Source of the DNA: Flavobacteriaceae bacterium
Lineage (GTDB): Bacteria; Bacteroidota; Bacteroidia; Flavobacteriales; Flavobacteriaceae
DNA: 64,000 nucleotides
Assembly: GCA_028281065.1 (NCBI GenBank)
Contig: JANQKN010000216.1
Span: 1-64,000, forward strand
Direction: 5' to 3'
Shown: positions 27,211 to 35,911 of the stretch, in pieces
How positions within the stretch are numbered: the stretch's first letter is position 1
How the letters are laid out: each line of letters begins with the position of its first letter
Position numbers and translations under genes: made by a program
Notes under the pieces: model-generated
Databases searched by the model: none
What the model was told of the DNA's origin: nothing
What the model saw: only the letters and a program-made list of their open reading frames with translations

Positions 27211-28350
27211 ATGAAGGTTTTATTATTGGGCGAATACAGCCGCCTTCACAATAACCTTAAGGAAGGGCTTATTTCCTTGGGGCACGAAGTGACCTTGGTT
27301 GGGGATGGCGACGGTTTTAAAAACTTCGATGTCGATATTTCCATCCGCCCCACTTTTTTCACCCATCCGCTTATCGGCTGGTTCCGAAAAGTGGTCTTTG
27401 GGCTTTTTAAATTCGATCTACTTACCTTGGAAAGAGGGCTTAAATTTTGGCGAAAACAAAAAAAGCTAAGAGGGTACGATGTGGTACAACTTATTAACGA
27501 AAAGCCCATTAAAACCCTCCCTTGGCTAGAGCGGAAATTACTCAAGAACATCATTAAACACAACGAAAAGGTCTTTTTGCTATCCTGCGGAGCAGATACT
27601 TTTGTTGTAAACTACCTGTTGGCCAAAAAACCCAAATACTCCATCCTCACTCCCTATTTTGAAGACCCTTCCCTACAGCCTAGGGTACAGTACGTATTGG
27701 ATTACGCCAATAAAAGCCATCAGAAAACCCATGCCTTGTTAATGGATCACGTGAAGGGAATCATTGCTTCCGATTATGATTATGTGCTTCCGCTCGAAGG
27801 ACATCCCAAATTTAAAGGCCTGGTTCCCAATCCGGTGAATTTAGATGCTATTGAATACCATCCTATGGTAATTTCAGAAAAAATCAATCTTTTCTTGGGG
27901 ATTAATCGTGGGAATATGTTTGCCAAAGGAATTCCATATTTTGAAAAGGCCCTGGATATTATTGAATCGAAATATTCCGATAAGGTGACCATCCATAAAG
28001 TGACGAATGTGCCTTACAAGGAATACATCACCTTTTTTGAAAGTGCTCACATCCTCCTGGATCAGGTGTTTGGCTACGACCAAGGCTATAATGCCTTAGA
28101 AGCCATGGCACGTGGAAAAGTGGTGTTTACTGGGGCTGAGGAAGAATTTTTAACGCATTACGGCTTGGAGGAAGATCAAATCTGTATCAATGCCTTACCC
28201 GATGTGGACTATTTGGTTTCCAAACTGTCTTGGTTAATTGAAAACCCTGAAATGATTGCCAACATAGGGTCGACTGCCCGTGCTTTTGTAGAAAAAGAGC
28301 ATTCACATCAAAAAGTAGCAAAAGCCTATTTGTCTATTTGGAACGCCTAA
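27211..28350 (+). CDS. GT-B glycosyltransferase
   Basis: A 379-residue GT-B protein. The start VLLLGEYSRLHNNLKEGL and GHEVTLVGDGDGF mark the N-terminal Rossmann fold; the C-terminal domain has INLFLGINRGNMFAKGIPYF and YDQGYNALEAMARGKVVFTG, in which the Glu of NALEAM is the family's nucleotide-sugar contact. Family 1/4-like with low similarity to well-studied members, so the sugar is unknown. It converges on fdtA with a 4-base overlap of stop codons. Confidence 0.82.
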   Translation: MKVLLLGEYSRLHNNLKEGLISLGHEVTLVGDGDGFKNFDVDISIRPTFFTHPLIGWFRKVVFGLFKFDLLTLERGLKFWRKQKKLRGYDVVQLINEKPIKTLPWLERKLLKNIIKHNEKVFLLSCGADTFVVNYLLAKKPKYSILTPYFEDPSLQPRVQYVLDYANKSHQKTHALLMDHVKGIIASDYDYVLPLEGHPKFKGLVPNPVNLDAIEYHPMVISEKINLFLGINRGNMFAKGIPYFEKALDIIESKYSDKVTIHKVTNVPYKEYITFFESAHILLDQVFGYDQGYNALEAMARGKVVFTGAEEEFLTHYGLEEDQICINALPDVDYLVSKLSWLIENPEMIANIGSTARAFVEKEHSHQKVAKAYLSIWNA

Positions 28351-28760
28351 ACTTTTTTGTAGTCTAGGAACGCGTCATAATCTCGGATATAATCTTCTTC
28401 CAGAAACTCACCCGAAGATAACACCAAGCATACCGAGCCTGAAGAAAAGTCGTCCAACTCTCGCCAAATCCCTGTTGGGATCAATAAGCCTTTGTTGGGC
28501 TTGTTAAGGGTAACTTCGGTTTTGTTCTTACCATCGTCCAAGACCACGATGAAACTGCCGCTTACAGCTACCAAAAACTCCAACTGATCGATATGGGCAT
28601 GTCCTCCTCTAGAAGCATCACTGGGGACATCATACAAATAATACACCCGCTTAATGGTATAGGGAATTACTTCCCTTTCAATAACAGCCAAATTACCCCT
28701 GGGATCCTCTATTCGTGGGATTTCAATAATCTTTATATCGTCGATGCTTGTGCTTTTCAA
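28347..28760 (-). CDS. fdtA: dTDP-4-keto-6-deoxyhexose 3,4-ketoisomerase (FdtA/QdtA type cupin)
   Basis: A 137-residue RmlC-like cupin. Members convert dTDP-4-keto-6-deoxyglucose to the 3-keto isomer, the step before FdtB amination. Signature IEIPRIEDPRGNLAVIE is followed by VYYLYDVPSDASRGGHAHIDQLEFLVAV, in which the His-x-His pair supports catalysis, and GLLIPTGIWRELDDFSSGSVCLVL. The start is TTG at 28760; no ATG or GTG is in frame, and the family start fits here. FdtB is four genes upstream on the same strand. dTDP-glucose synthesis genes (rmlA/B) are not in the window. Confidence 0.85.
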   Translation of the reverse strand: MKSTSIDDIKIIEIPRIEDPRGNLAVIEREVIPYTIKRVYYLYDVPSDASRGGHAHIDQLEFLVAVSGSFIVVLDDGKNKTEVTLNKPNKGLLIPTGIWRELDDFSSGSVCLVLSSGEFLEEDYIRDYDAFLDYKKV

Positions 28761-28771
28761 TATGCTTTGTT

Positions 28772-29524
28772 TTAGGATTCAAAAACCTTCAGGCTTTTCT
28801 CTATTTGTTCTTTTTCCCCTTCCCAATCCCTCGAAATGTTCTCACGAAGCAGTTTAGCAGGAATCCCCCCAATAAGGATGTTTTCACCCAATGGGGTATA
28901 GTCTTTATTGCAAAGGGTGTTGGAGGCAATGGTGCAGTTGTTTGGGGTTTGTGTCTTTTGCATGATCGTTACCCGATTGCTCACAAAATTATAATCCCCC
29001 AAAGTTATGGATCCAGTCTTGGGGAGTCGTTCCCCCGTTTGGGTATCGATCATCTGGTGGAAGTTGGTATCGATCAGTTGGCCTTGCGAACCGATTCGGG
29101 CATAGGTCCCCAAAACAATACGATCGTAACAAATTATTTTTCCATTGGAAGCTATGGAAGCCATGTGTCCAAACTCGCAATATCCCCCTTGGTGGATATA
29201 GACCAAATAATCTATTCCAAATTGTGCATAGCCCTTAAAAACCAAATCACCCTGTAGGTTGATTTCTGCAATACCGCTGGCTCTTGTGTTTTTTTCATAC
29301 GCTTGTCCAAAACCAATCATCCCTTTTTTTATAGGGCCTTCCAAGATTACCTTTCCATTTAGACTAGTAAACTTTACACTACCGTAGAAAACCACAGGTA
29401 GCTTACTGGCAATACCAAACGGAAACATTTTGTAGTTGAAATACCAGGTCTTTATCCAATTGATAGACCAAAAGATCTTCCACCTTTTTTTCATGCGTCG
29501 ATATGTTCCCCTTAACGGACTCAT
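28772..29524 (-). CDS. Hexapeptide-repeat acyltransferase
   Basis: A 250-residue transferase with a left-handed beta-helix: repeating hydrophobic-x-x-G-x-x units from about residue 55 to 230, ending in GENILIGGIPAKLLRENI, the usual acetyltransferase closing motif. A His candidate for catalysis is in DTNFHQMID. It most likely O- or N-acetylates a sugar. The gene overlaps the flippase by 4 bases and precedes fdtA by 11, so it belongs to the same operon. It lacks the N-terminal features of FdtC, so I do not equate it with that enzyme. Confidence 0.82.
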   Translation of the reverse strand: MSPLRGTYRRMKKRWKIFWSINWIKTWYFNYKMFPFGIASKLPVVFYGSVKFTSLNGKVILEGPIKKGMIGFGQAYEKNTRASGIAEINLQGDLVFKGYAQFGIDYLVYIHQGGYCEFGHMASIASNGKIICYDRIVLGTYARIGSQGQLIDTNFHQMIDTQTGERLPKTGSITLGDYNFVSNRVTIMQKTQTPNNCTIASNTLCNKDYTPLGENILIGGIPAKLLRENISRDWEGEKEQIEKSLKVFES

Positions 29525-31002
29525 TTTCGTTTCAAACGGTTTTTAATTAACCCTATCACATCCATCTTTTTATTCAACTGATAGAACGAATACAGGGACG
29601 AAATTAAAATTAAAAGTACCAATAAACTATACTTCCATAAAGTATTATCTAAAAATGAGCTTAAAAAAGCCCCTGCACAGATAAGCAAACAGGCTATAAA
29701 AACCCCATAAAAATCACGTCTTAAATAGAAGCGGTATCTATAGTAGGTAATGATCTGGATGGCAATAAAATGTATGATGAAATACACCAAAAAGCTTACC
29801 CCTAGCCCCAATAAGCCATAGTAAGTGTATCCCAAAATATTTAGGGTTAATAGCAATATATTAAACGAAGTGGTTGTTTTTAAAAACAGGTTGGAATCCC
29901 CTTTGGCAATAATGATATAACCTACCGAAAAAGAAACTGCTTTAAAGAACATCCCCAAAATCCCCCAACTTACAAAGACAATGGCGGGATCGAATTCTCC
30001 TGAATAAAGAATCCTGATGATTTGTGGTGCAAAAGCAATAAAAACTACAATAATGGGCGATATAAGGAGTAAGGCCACATGGGCTTGCTCGAAAACAGTC
30101 TGCTGAATCTTCTTCAAATCGTCTATAATGCCCGATAACCGTGGGAAATAATCGGTACCCATAGCACTAAAAATAATCCCTACATAGCCATTAAGAATTA
30201 CGAAACCTGCATTGTAAAACCCTACTTGGTCTATCCCTCCTACGGAACTAATATATACTTGTAGGATGTAGGCCCCCAATAGCGACATTAAGCCGCTTAT
30301 GCTCAACATAATTCCCAATCGGATCATCCCCTTTCCTTCCTTAAAGGCAGCCGAACTTCCTATTCTTTCAACCTTTACTTCGCTCTTCAAAGTATAGTAA
30401 TGAGTTACAGCCATGCTTAAAAAAGTGGAAAGAACTATAGCAGGGACAATGGCATCAATCCCAAAAAAATAGTACAGCGGAAGGGTTCCCACTAACCCCA
30501 AAAAGTTCCCCAACAAATTGGCTTTAGCCAAAGCCCTATGTTTTCGCATCCCTTGGAGTATGGCCAGCTTGGCATTGGTAAGCTGCATGAACAGCAAGGA
30601 AATGGCTACCCAAACAAACAACAGGGTATATTCTTTGTTTCCAAAGGCCAACTCACTTAACCATGTGGAAGTGATCATAATGAGCAGGGTACCCCCAATT
30701 CCTGTTATCCAGGTGATTCGGCTTAAAATAGAAATTGCCTTAGCTATATCTTGTTGATTTTCCTTCTCCCGGGCAAACGAAATGTCCTTAACGGCACTTT
30801 TGTCCATTCCCAAGTTGGTGGCCCCATTTGCCATATTAAGGGTGGATAGAAACAGGCTGGCAATCCCCATACCTTCAGCACCGATCAAAATAGCAATCAC
30901 CTTAGACCTTAAAACGGAGATGATAATACCAAAAACCTTTACACCCCCAAAAAGTGAGGTAGCTTTTACTACTTGGCGGTATGATTGTTTCTGATCTTCC
31001 AA
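29521..31002 (-). CDS. Wzx-type flippase (O-antigen translocase) 1
   Basis: A 493-residue polytopic membrane protein of the MOP/Wzx superfamily with about 12-14 transmembrane helices. The start (SYRQVVKATSLFGGVKVFGIIISVLRSKVIA) is the typical O-antigen translocase opening. It would flip lipid-linked repeat units across the inner membrane. Initiation is at TTG 31002; the next Met is at residue 44, inside the first helices, so the UUG start is well supported. Overlaps the acyltransferase by 4 bases and follows the second flippase by 3. Confidence 0.88.
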   Translation of the reverse strand: MEDQKQSYRQVVKATSLFGGVKVFGIIISVLRSKVIAILIGAEGMGIASLFLSTLNMANGATNLGMDKSAVKDISFAREKENQQDIAKAISILSRITWITGIGGTLLIMITSTWLSELAFGNKEYTLLFVWVAISLLFMQLTNAKLAILQGMRKHRALAKANLLGNFLGLVGTLPLYYFFGIDAIVPAIVLSTFLSMAVTHYYTLKSEVKVERIGSSAAFKEGKGMIRLGIMLSISGLMSLLGAYILQVYISSVGGIDQVGFYNAGFVILNGYVGIIFSAMGTDYFPRLSGIIDDLKKIQQTVFEQAHVALLLISPIIVVFIAFAPQIIRILYSGEFDPAIVFVSWGILGMFFKAVSFSVGYIIIAKGDSNLFLKTTTSFNILLLTLNILGYTYYGLLGLGVSFLVYFIIHFIAIQIITYYRYRFYLRRDFYGVFIACLLICAGAFLSSFLDNTLWKYSLLVLLILISSLYSFYQLNKKMDVIGLIKNRLKRK

Positions 31003-31005
31003 AAC

Positions 31006-32307
31006 CTACGAAATGGATGCCGAATTCTTCTGCTTCTTAAAATAACGGTATACTAAAAATACCACAACTACAAGATACACGATATAACGCAACAAATGCC
31101 CAATAACAACCCCTTCTACCCCATAGATCTGCACCAAGTTATAGGCGAATGCGAAGAAGAGCCCTGTAGACAGTAATTCAGTAAAAATAAAGGTGCGCAC
31201 CAGTTTTTTGGCGATAAACTGATAGGATACCACCATAGCCATCAATCGTATAAAGTCTCCTATAAGTTGCCATTTAAAAAGGGGCTCCAAAGCTGCCTTA
31301 TCGTGTCCTGGAAACACCAAGTCTATAATAAAACTACGGAATAGGAACACTAAAATCATCCCTCCTCCAAAAATGGGCAACAGGGTTTTATAGATGGTTT
31401 TCACTTCTTTGGTGAAATCGTTCTGGCTTTTAATCACGGCAAACTTGGGGAGTACATACATGGAAAACAGCATGATGGAAAAGGCCATGTAATTTTTGGA
31501 CAAAGATGTCATAGCAGTCCAAATACCCGATCCTTCTTCGGAAATAAACCGAACAATTACATTCCGAATCTCTATTTCCAGGTAATTAAGTACTACCGTG
31601 GCAAAGAAGGACATAAGACTAAACGCCAGTAAAGGCTTTGCCATAGGAGCTCTAAATGAGAGCTTCCTAAAAGGAATATACCGTTTCAGTTCCTTGAAAA
31701 AGATAAGTACGAGTACCAAAAACTGAAAGAAAGGGGTAATGGCGATGGAGAACAAAACCCCATCGAAGTTTTTCTGATACACAAAATAGATCGTAAGACC
31801 AGCTCCAACGAGGTAACTTATAAGATCGATCTTAACAAACTTCTTGTATTGAGACAACCCATTGATTACTCCATTAAAAATTCGCTGCAGCCCTATAAAA
31901 GGAACTACCAATGCGGTGAGTTTAATGAGGAAGGTGTAATCACGGGTTTGGAACAGATAATCGCTTATATAGCCCGCCCCAAAAAACAGGATGACAAAGG
32001 AAACCACAACAGCACTGCTCCAAAACACAAACGTGGTGGAGAATACCTTTTGTAGTCTTTCATTCTCTTCTTTGAATTCCGCAACATACTTTACAATACC
32101 ATTGAAAACCCCCATGGAAGTAATGGAAGTAAGCATTTGTATGAGGTTCCGCAATTGCCCCATAAGGTGAAACCCAACCTCCCCGAAGTACAAACTGATC
32201 ATCCTTTGGATAAAAAGGGAGATACCCAGTCGGGTAATAATGACTGGTGCATTTAAAGAAGTCATCTTTAAAAGCAGGTTGTTTTTTATAAACTTTGGAA
32301 TTTTCAA
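31006..32307 (-). CDS. Wzx-type flippase 2
   Basis: A 433-residue polytopic protein of the same superfamily but different subfamily: [24 protein letters not shown], then [29 protein letters not shown], as in WzxE-like translocases. About 12 transmembrane helices. The sequence shows no close similarity to flippase 1, so these are not a recent tandem duplication. It overlaps the aminotransferase gene by 4 bases. Two flippases in one operon may serve two glycans or one may be inactive. Confidence 0.86.
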   Translation of the reverse strand: MKIPKFIKNNLLLKMTSLNAPVIITRLGISLFIQRMISLYFGEVGFHLMGQLRNLIQMLTSITSMGVFNGIVKYVAEFKEENERLQKVFSTTFVFWSSAVVVSFVILFFGAGYISDYLFQTRDYTFLIKLTALVVPFIGLQRIFNGVINGLSQYKKFVKIDLISYLVGAGLTIYFVYQKNFDGVLFSIAITPFFQFLVLVLIFFKELKRYIPFRKLSFRAPMAKPLLAFSLMSFFATVVLNYLEIEIRNVIVRFISEEGSGIWTAMTSLSKNYMAFSIMLFSMYVLPKFAVIKSQNDFTKEVKTIYKTLLPIFGGGMILVFLFRSFIIDLVFPGHDKAALEPLFKWQLIGDFIRLMAMVVSYQFIAKKLVRTFIFTELLSTGLFFAFAYNLVQIYGVEGVVIGHLLRYIVYLVVVVFLVYRYFKKQKNSASIS

Positions 32308-33410
32308 GAATAGCGGTTTAACACGTTGATAACTTGGCTTACCTCACTTTCGGTCATGACAGGGCTTATGGGTATGCTTACGATGGTATCGTGAATGGTT
32401 TCGGTGACAGGAAAACTTAAATGGGATAGCTCGGACAATGCTTTTTGTTTATGGGGCGGAATGGGGTAATGTACCAGATGGCCTATTTCATTTTCATTGA
32501 GGTAGGTTCGAAAACGATCCCGATCTGCTACCCGAACCACGAATAAGTGAAAGATATGGTCCTTTCCGCCATCGTATCGTGGAAGTTGGATAGCATTATT
32601 CTCAATTTCCGAGAGGTATCGCTGGGCAATCTGTCTACGCTTCTCGTTGTCTCCATCCAGCTGTTTCAGTTTTATGAGCAACAGGGCTGCTTGTACTTCA
32701 TCCAAACGGCTGTTCACCCCTACCCAATCACTCACATACCGTTGCGAAAATCCATAGTTGCGAAGTTTGCTTATCAACTCGGCCAGTTCGGTATCGTTGG
32801 TGGTCACTGCACCACCGTCTCCCAAAGCACCCAAATTTTTAGTAGGATAAAAGCTAAATCCTGCAGCATCTCCCAAATTCCCAGCTCTTTTGCCTTCATT
32901 ATCCATAACCCCATGGGCTTGTGCCGCATCTTCAATCACAAACAAACCATGCTCCTTGGCAAAGCTGTTTATAGCCTCCATTGGGGACAATTGTCCGTAC
33001 AGATGCACAGGCATAATCGCCTTGGTTTTTGAAGTAATGTGTTTAGATAAATGGCTCGTATCAAAATTATAACGGCTCGTTTCGCCTTCCACCAAAACAG
33101 GGACCATCCCTGCCTGTTTAATTCCCAAAATGGTAGCAATGTAGGTATTGGAAGCTACTAGGACTTCGTCCCCTTCCTGCATGCGACCCAAGATTTTATA
33201 AGCCTCAAGGATCAATCGGAGGGCATCCAAACCATTGGCCACCCCAATACAGTGTTTTACACCGCAATAGGAAGCGAATTCGGTTTCGAATTCGCGTACC
33301 CGATCCCCCAACATATAATAGCCTGAATCCAAAAAACGCTTAAAAGCCTGCTGAAATTCGGAATCATGCCTGGCATTGATTTTATGTAAATCTAGAAATG
33401 GAACTTTCAT
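32304..33410 (-). CDS. fdtB: DegT/DnrJ/EryC1 aminotransferase (FdtB-like)
   Basis: A 368-residue PLP-dependent sugar aminotransferase. The Schiff-base lysine is K191 in [15 protein letters not shown]; the pyridine-binding Asp is in EDAAQAHG (about 161). The opening [17 protein letters not shown] and the C-terminal [13 protein letters not shown] are the DegT family pattern. With FdtA it would make dTDP-3-amino-3,6-dideoxyhexose (Fuc3N/Qui3N); this pairing is inferred from the operon. The ATG overlaps the stop of the preceding FemAB/GNAT gene (ATGA). Confidence 0.88.
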   Translation of the reverse strand: MKVPFLDLHKINARHDSEFQQAFKRFLDSGYYMLGDRVREFETEFASYCGVKHCIGVANGLDALRLILEAYKILGRMQEGDEVLVASNTYIATILGIKQAGMVPVLVEGETSRYNFDTSHLSKHITSKTKAIMPVHLYGQLSPMEAINSFAKEHGLFVIEDAAQAHGVMDNEGKRAGNLGDAAGFSFYPTKNLGALGDGGAVTTNDTELAELISKLRNYGFSQRYVSDWVGVNSRLDEVQAALLLIKLKQLDGDNEKRRQIAQRYLSEIENNAIQLPRYDGGKDHIFHLFVVRVADRDRFRTYLNENEIGHLVHYPIPPHKQKALSELSHLSFPVTETIHDTIVSIPISPVMTESEVSQVINVLNRYS

Positions 33411-34345
33411 AAATGCAGTGTGTAAGAATCTAAGTTCATGGGCAATGCCCCAAATTCTTCTTTATACTTAGACAAGCCCTTGTTATAATCCATTCCAGCA
33501 TTGGTATTGGTCGTACCCATATCGAAATATTCGTACCCCATTTCCTTGAATTCCTTGAAAAGTTGTACGTACAACCAATCCAAAGCCCGGTATTCCTTAC
33601 CTAGTTCGTTGGCCGCACCGTATTGCGACTTAACTACTTTCTTATTCAGGAAAAGTGTCATGCCTGCAATAAGGGTGCCCTCAATGGAAACATTGTATTG
33701 TACGATATTGGCAGGGAATTGTTCCTTTAATTTCATGATTTCTTCAACCGTATGAACAGGTTTGGAATCATACCTTTCGTCCAATACTGGTTTTAGGATG
33801 TCATTCCAAAAGGGAGCCAGATCTTCTGTCTTAACAATTTCCATTTGCGACGTATCCAATGCAGCTATTTTCTTCCTTTTAGATTTGTGCAGCTTCACTT
33901 CGTTGCGCAGATCCAAGACATAATTTAAATCGCGTCTCATTATTTTGGCGCCGCTTTGCACCAAGAAATACTCCATAGCACTACTGTAGGGGTTTGGAAC
34001 AAACAACGGTGGGGTTTTCATGTGTAGTTGGGAAATCCCTTCTTTTTTTAAGTAAGCCAGTAGTGCCTTATAGGTTCCTTCCAATTCAGAAATAGAAACA
34101 GAACGGCTTATTAAACCCCCGTATGTTAGCCCTTGATGGCTATAGATTTCATCCCCCAAACGATTTGCAGGGAAGACCGCTGCTAGTTTTTCATTTTTGA
34201 AAAGCAATAGGGAATGGTCTTTAAAGCGATCGCTGTGGTATTCCATAAAGTCCCTGTAGAACAAAAATGAACCATTTTTGGCTTCACGGACAAAAGTATC
34301 CCACTGGGTCTTATCGGTTGCGGTATATAATCGTACGGTATCGAT
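33407..34345 (-). CDS. FemAB/GNAT-like acyltransferase with unclear start codon
   Basis: A soluble protein of about 285-313 residues with a GNAT fold of the FemAB type: [26 protein letters not shown] and the C-terminal [31 protein letters not shown]. Such genes are frequent in surface-glycan clusters and may aminoacylate or acetylate a precursor. The first ordinary start is TTG at 34264, but family homology continues upstream ([15 protein letters not shown]). Between the upstream TGA (34370-34372) and TTG 34264 no ATG, GTG or TTG exists in frame. ATC 34345 or an ATT/ATA codon further up would have to initiate, or the gene is damaged. Confidence 0.75.
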   Translation of the reverse strand: MDTVRLYTATDKTQWDTFVREAKNGSFLFYRDFMEYHSDRFKDHSLLLFKNEKLAAVFPANRLGDEIYSHQGLTYGGLISRSVSISELEGTYKALLAYLKKEGISQLHMKTPPLFVPNPYSSAMEYFLVQSGAKIMRRDLNYVLDLRNEVKLHKSKRKKIAALDTSQMEIVKTEDLAPFWNDILKPVLDERYDSKPVHTVEEIMKLKEQFPANIVQYNVSIEGTLIAGMTLFLNKKVVKSQYGAANELGKEYRALDWLYVQLFKEFKEMGYEYFDMGTTNTNAGMDYNKGLSKYKEEFGALPMNLDSYTLHL

Positions 34346-34369
34346 AAATAAAATAATTATTGAAAAGTA

Positions 34370-35857
34370 TCACATTTTTTCGAAAACAAACTCTCCCTCA
34401 TCATTTATGAGCTTGGAAACGCCCTTAAAGAACGAATTCTTATAGAATAGATTGTAACTGGAATTATCCTCCAAATGTTCCAACAGAGCTGCATCATTGC
34501 CAAGGGCTGCAAAAAGCACCCTAAAAACATTTACGTTGGTTTTTAGCTCATTATCAAAGCCTTGAGGTAGGTTTCCATTCCATTTAATGGCTGCCAATGC
34601 AGAATATATGGACTCTACATGAACGGGGTCTTGAGTAGTAATCATTTCCAAATCACTATCAATGCCTACCCAGCCTCCATGATCTGCCAAGACAATTACA
34701 ATGGCATTGGGGTCATTTTCTTTGATAAAACTTAGTATTTCATTTATCCATAGGTTGGCCTCCTTTACATCATCCAAATACTCCCGCCGTTCGGTATTAA
34801 CACGATCTTCCTTGGCGTGAAACCCTATATGGTGTGGCAGTAGTTTTTCAATAAAAAAGAATTGAGGGTTATCATCTTTTTCCTGAAAAGCGGTTCGAAG
34901 ATCGGCCAAAACGTCCCTTTCTATAAGGGTTCCCCTCGAGAAATAGGGAATCTCATTGGGACTTATATTAAATCGATCGAAAACGGGTTGTTTCTTGTTT
35001 TGCTGAAAGTATTCGGTCTCCGTCATAAGGTGGGTGGTATATCCATTGTTTTTAAAAATGGATACCACGGGGTTATCCGAGACTATAATTTCCCTAGCAT
35101 ATGGCATCTCTGGTGATGGAAAAAAAGAAGATGTAAAAGCATGCTGTTTCATGGTTAAAAGGGAAGCATTAGAGTTTAAACTGGACGGGTAGTTACTCCT
35201 AAAATCTTCGTACACCGTATAACCACCTTCTTTTAACTCGTCATACAATGGGCTTTTATAACCATAATTATCACTTTCCATAGTATGCTGTGCCACATAT
35301 CCGTCCGGTTGGATAAAATATACATTAGGGGTTTTTACAAACTTTATGTTCTCTATATCATCGGGTTGCTGTACCCAGCCTCTTTGGGCAAAATGATCCC
35401 AGGCTTTATAACTCAATTTAAAGAAAGGCAATACACTCACCACCAAAATAAGGGGAAGCAGTTTCTTGTATTTTTTATGCAACGGAATGGAAAGTACAGC
35501 ACTTCCCAACAAAATACCCAACATCAACTTCTTCTTTATCTGCAATGTAGAAGCAAAAGACAGAAAGGAAAGCGTGAGAAAGACAATGGCTATAAACAGC
35601 AGGTGGTATTTGTACTTTTTGAATAGAGGAATGTACTTAAAGCTTATAAATAACAAGGTGAATGCTACAATGGGTATGCCTAAAAAAACCAGCAGGAAAA
35701 TTCCCCAATGACCCCAAGAGTTGGTCGCATAAAAGTTATTCGATACGTAGAAAAGAAATGGATAAACACCTGTTACCAATCCCAGAATAAGGGGATGGGA
35801 TTCTTCTTTGCGCCAATGTTCCTTCAGTTTTCCTAACAAGTTGTTACTGGATTGCAA
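34370..35857 (-). CDS. LtaS-like membrane sulfatase-fold enzyme 1
   Basis: A 495-residue protein with about five N-terminal transmembrane helices (residues 22-42, 50-75, 85-105, 112-127, 133-148) and an extracytoplasmic alkaline-phosphatase/sulfatase-fold domain (about 175-420). Metal ligands are probably D185 in QPDG and D392-H393 in LADHGGWVG; the nucleophile is likely a Ser in PSSLNSNASL (225-233). This layout matches LTA synthase and phosphoethanolamine transferases, which move phospholipid headgroups onto glycans or lipids. The start is TTG at 35857 and no in-frame ATG precedes the first helices. Paralogue of the next gene upstream. Confidence 0.82.
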   Translation of the reverse strand: MQSSNNLLGKLKEHWRKEESHPLILGLVTGVYPFLFYVSNNFYATNSWGHWGIFLLVFLGIPIVAFTLLFISFKYIPLFKKYKYHLLFIAIVFLTLSFLSFASTLQIKKKLMLGILLGSAVLSIPLHKKYKKLLPLILVVSVLPFFKLSYKAWDHFAQRGWVQQPDDIENIKFVKTPNVYFIQPDGYVAQHTMESDNYGYKSPLYDELKEGGYTVYEDFRSNYPSSLNSNASLLTMKQHAFTSSFFPSPEMPYAREIIVSDNPVVSIFKNNGYTTHLMTETEYFQQNKKQPVFDRFNISPNEIPYFSRGTLIERDVLADLRTAFQEKDDNPQFFFIEKLLPHHIGFHAKEDRVNTERREYLDDVKEANLWINEILSFIKENDPNAIVIVLADHGGWVGIDSDLEMITTQDPVHVESIYSALAAIKWNGNLPQGFDNELKTNVNVFRVLFAALGNDAALLEHLEDNSSYNLFYKNSFFKGVSKLINDEGEFVFEKM

Positions 35858-35911
35858 TTCTAGAGGATAAAATTAGTAATTCTATGGCTCTCCATTGGCT
35901 TACAATTAAAA

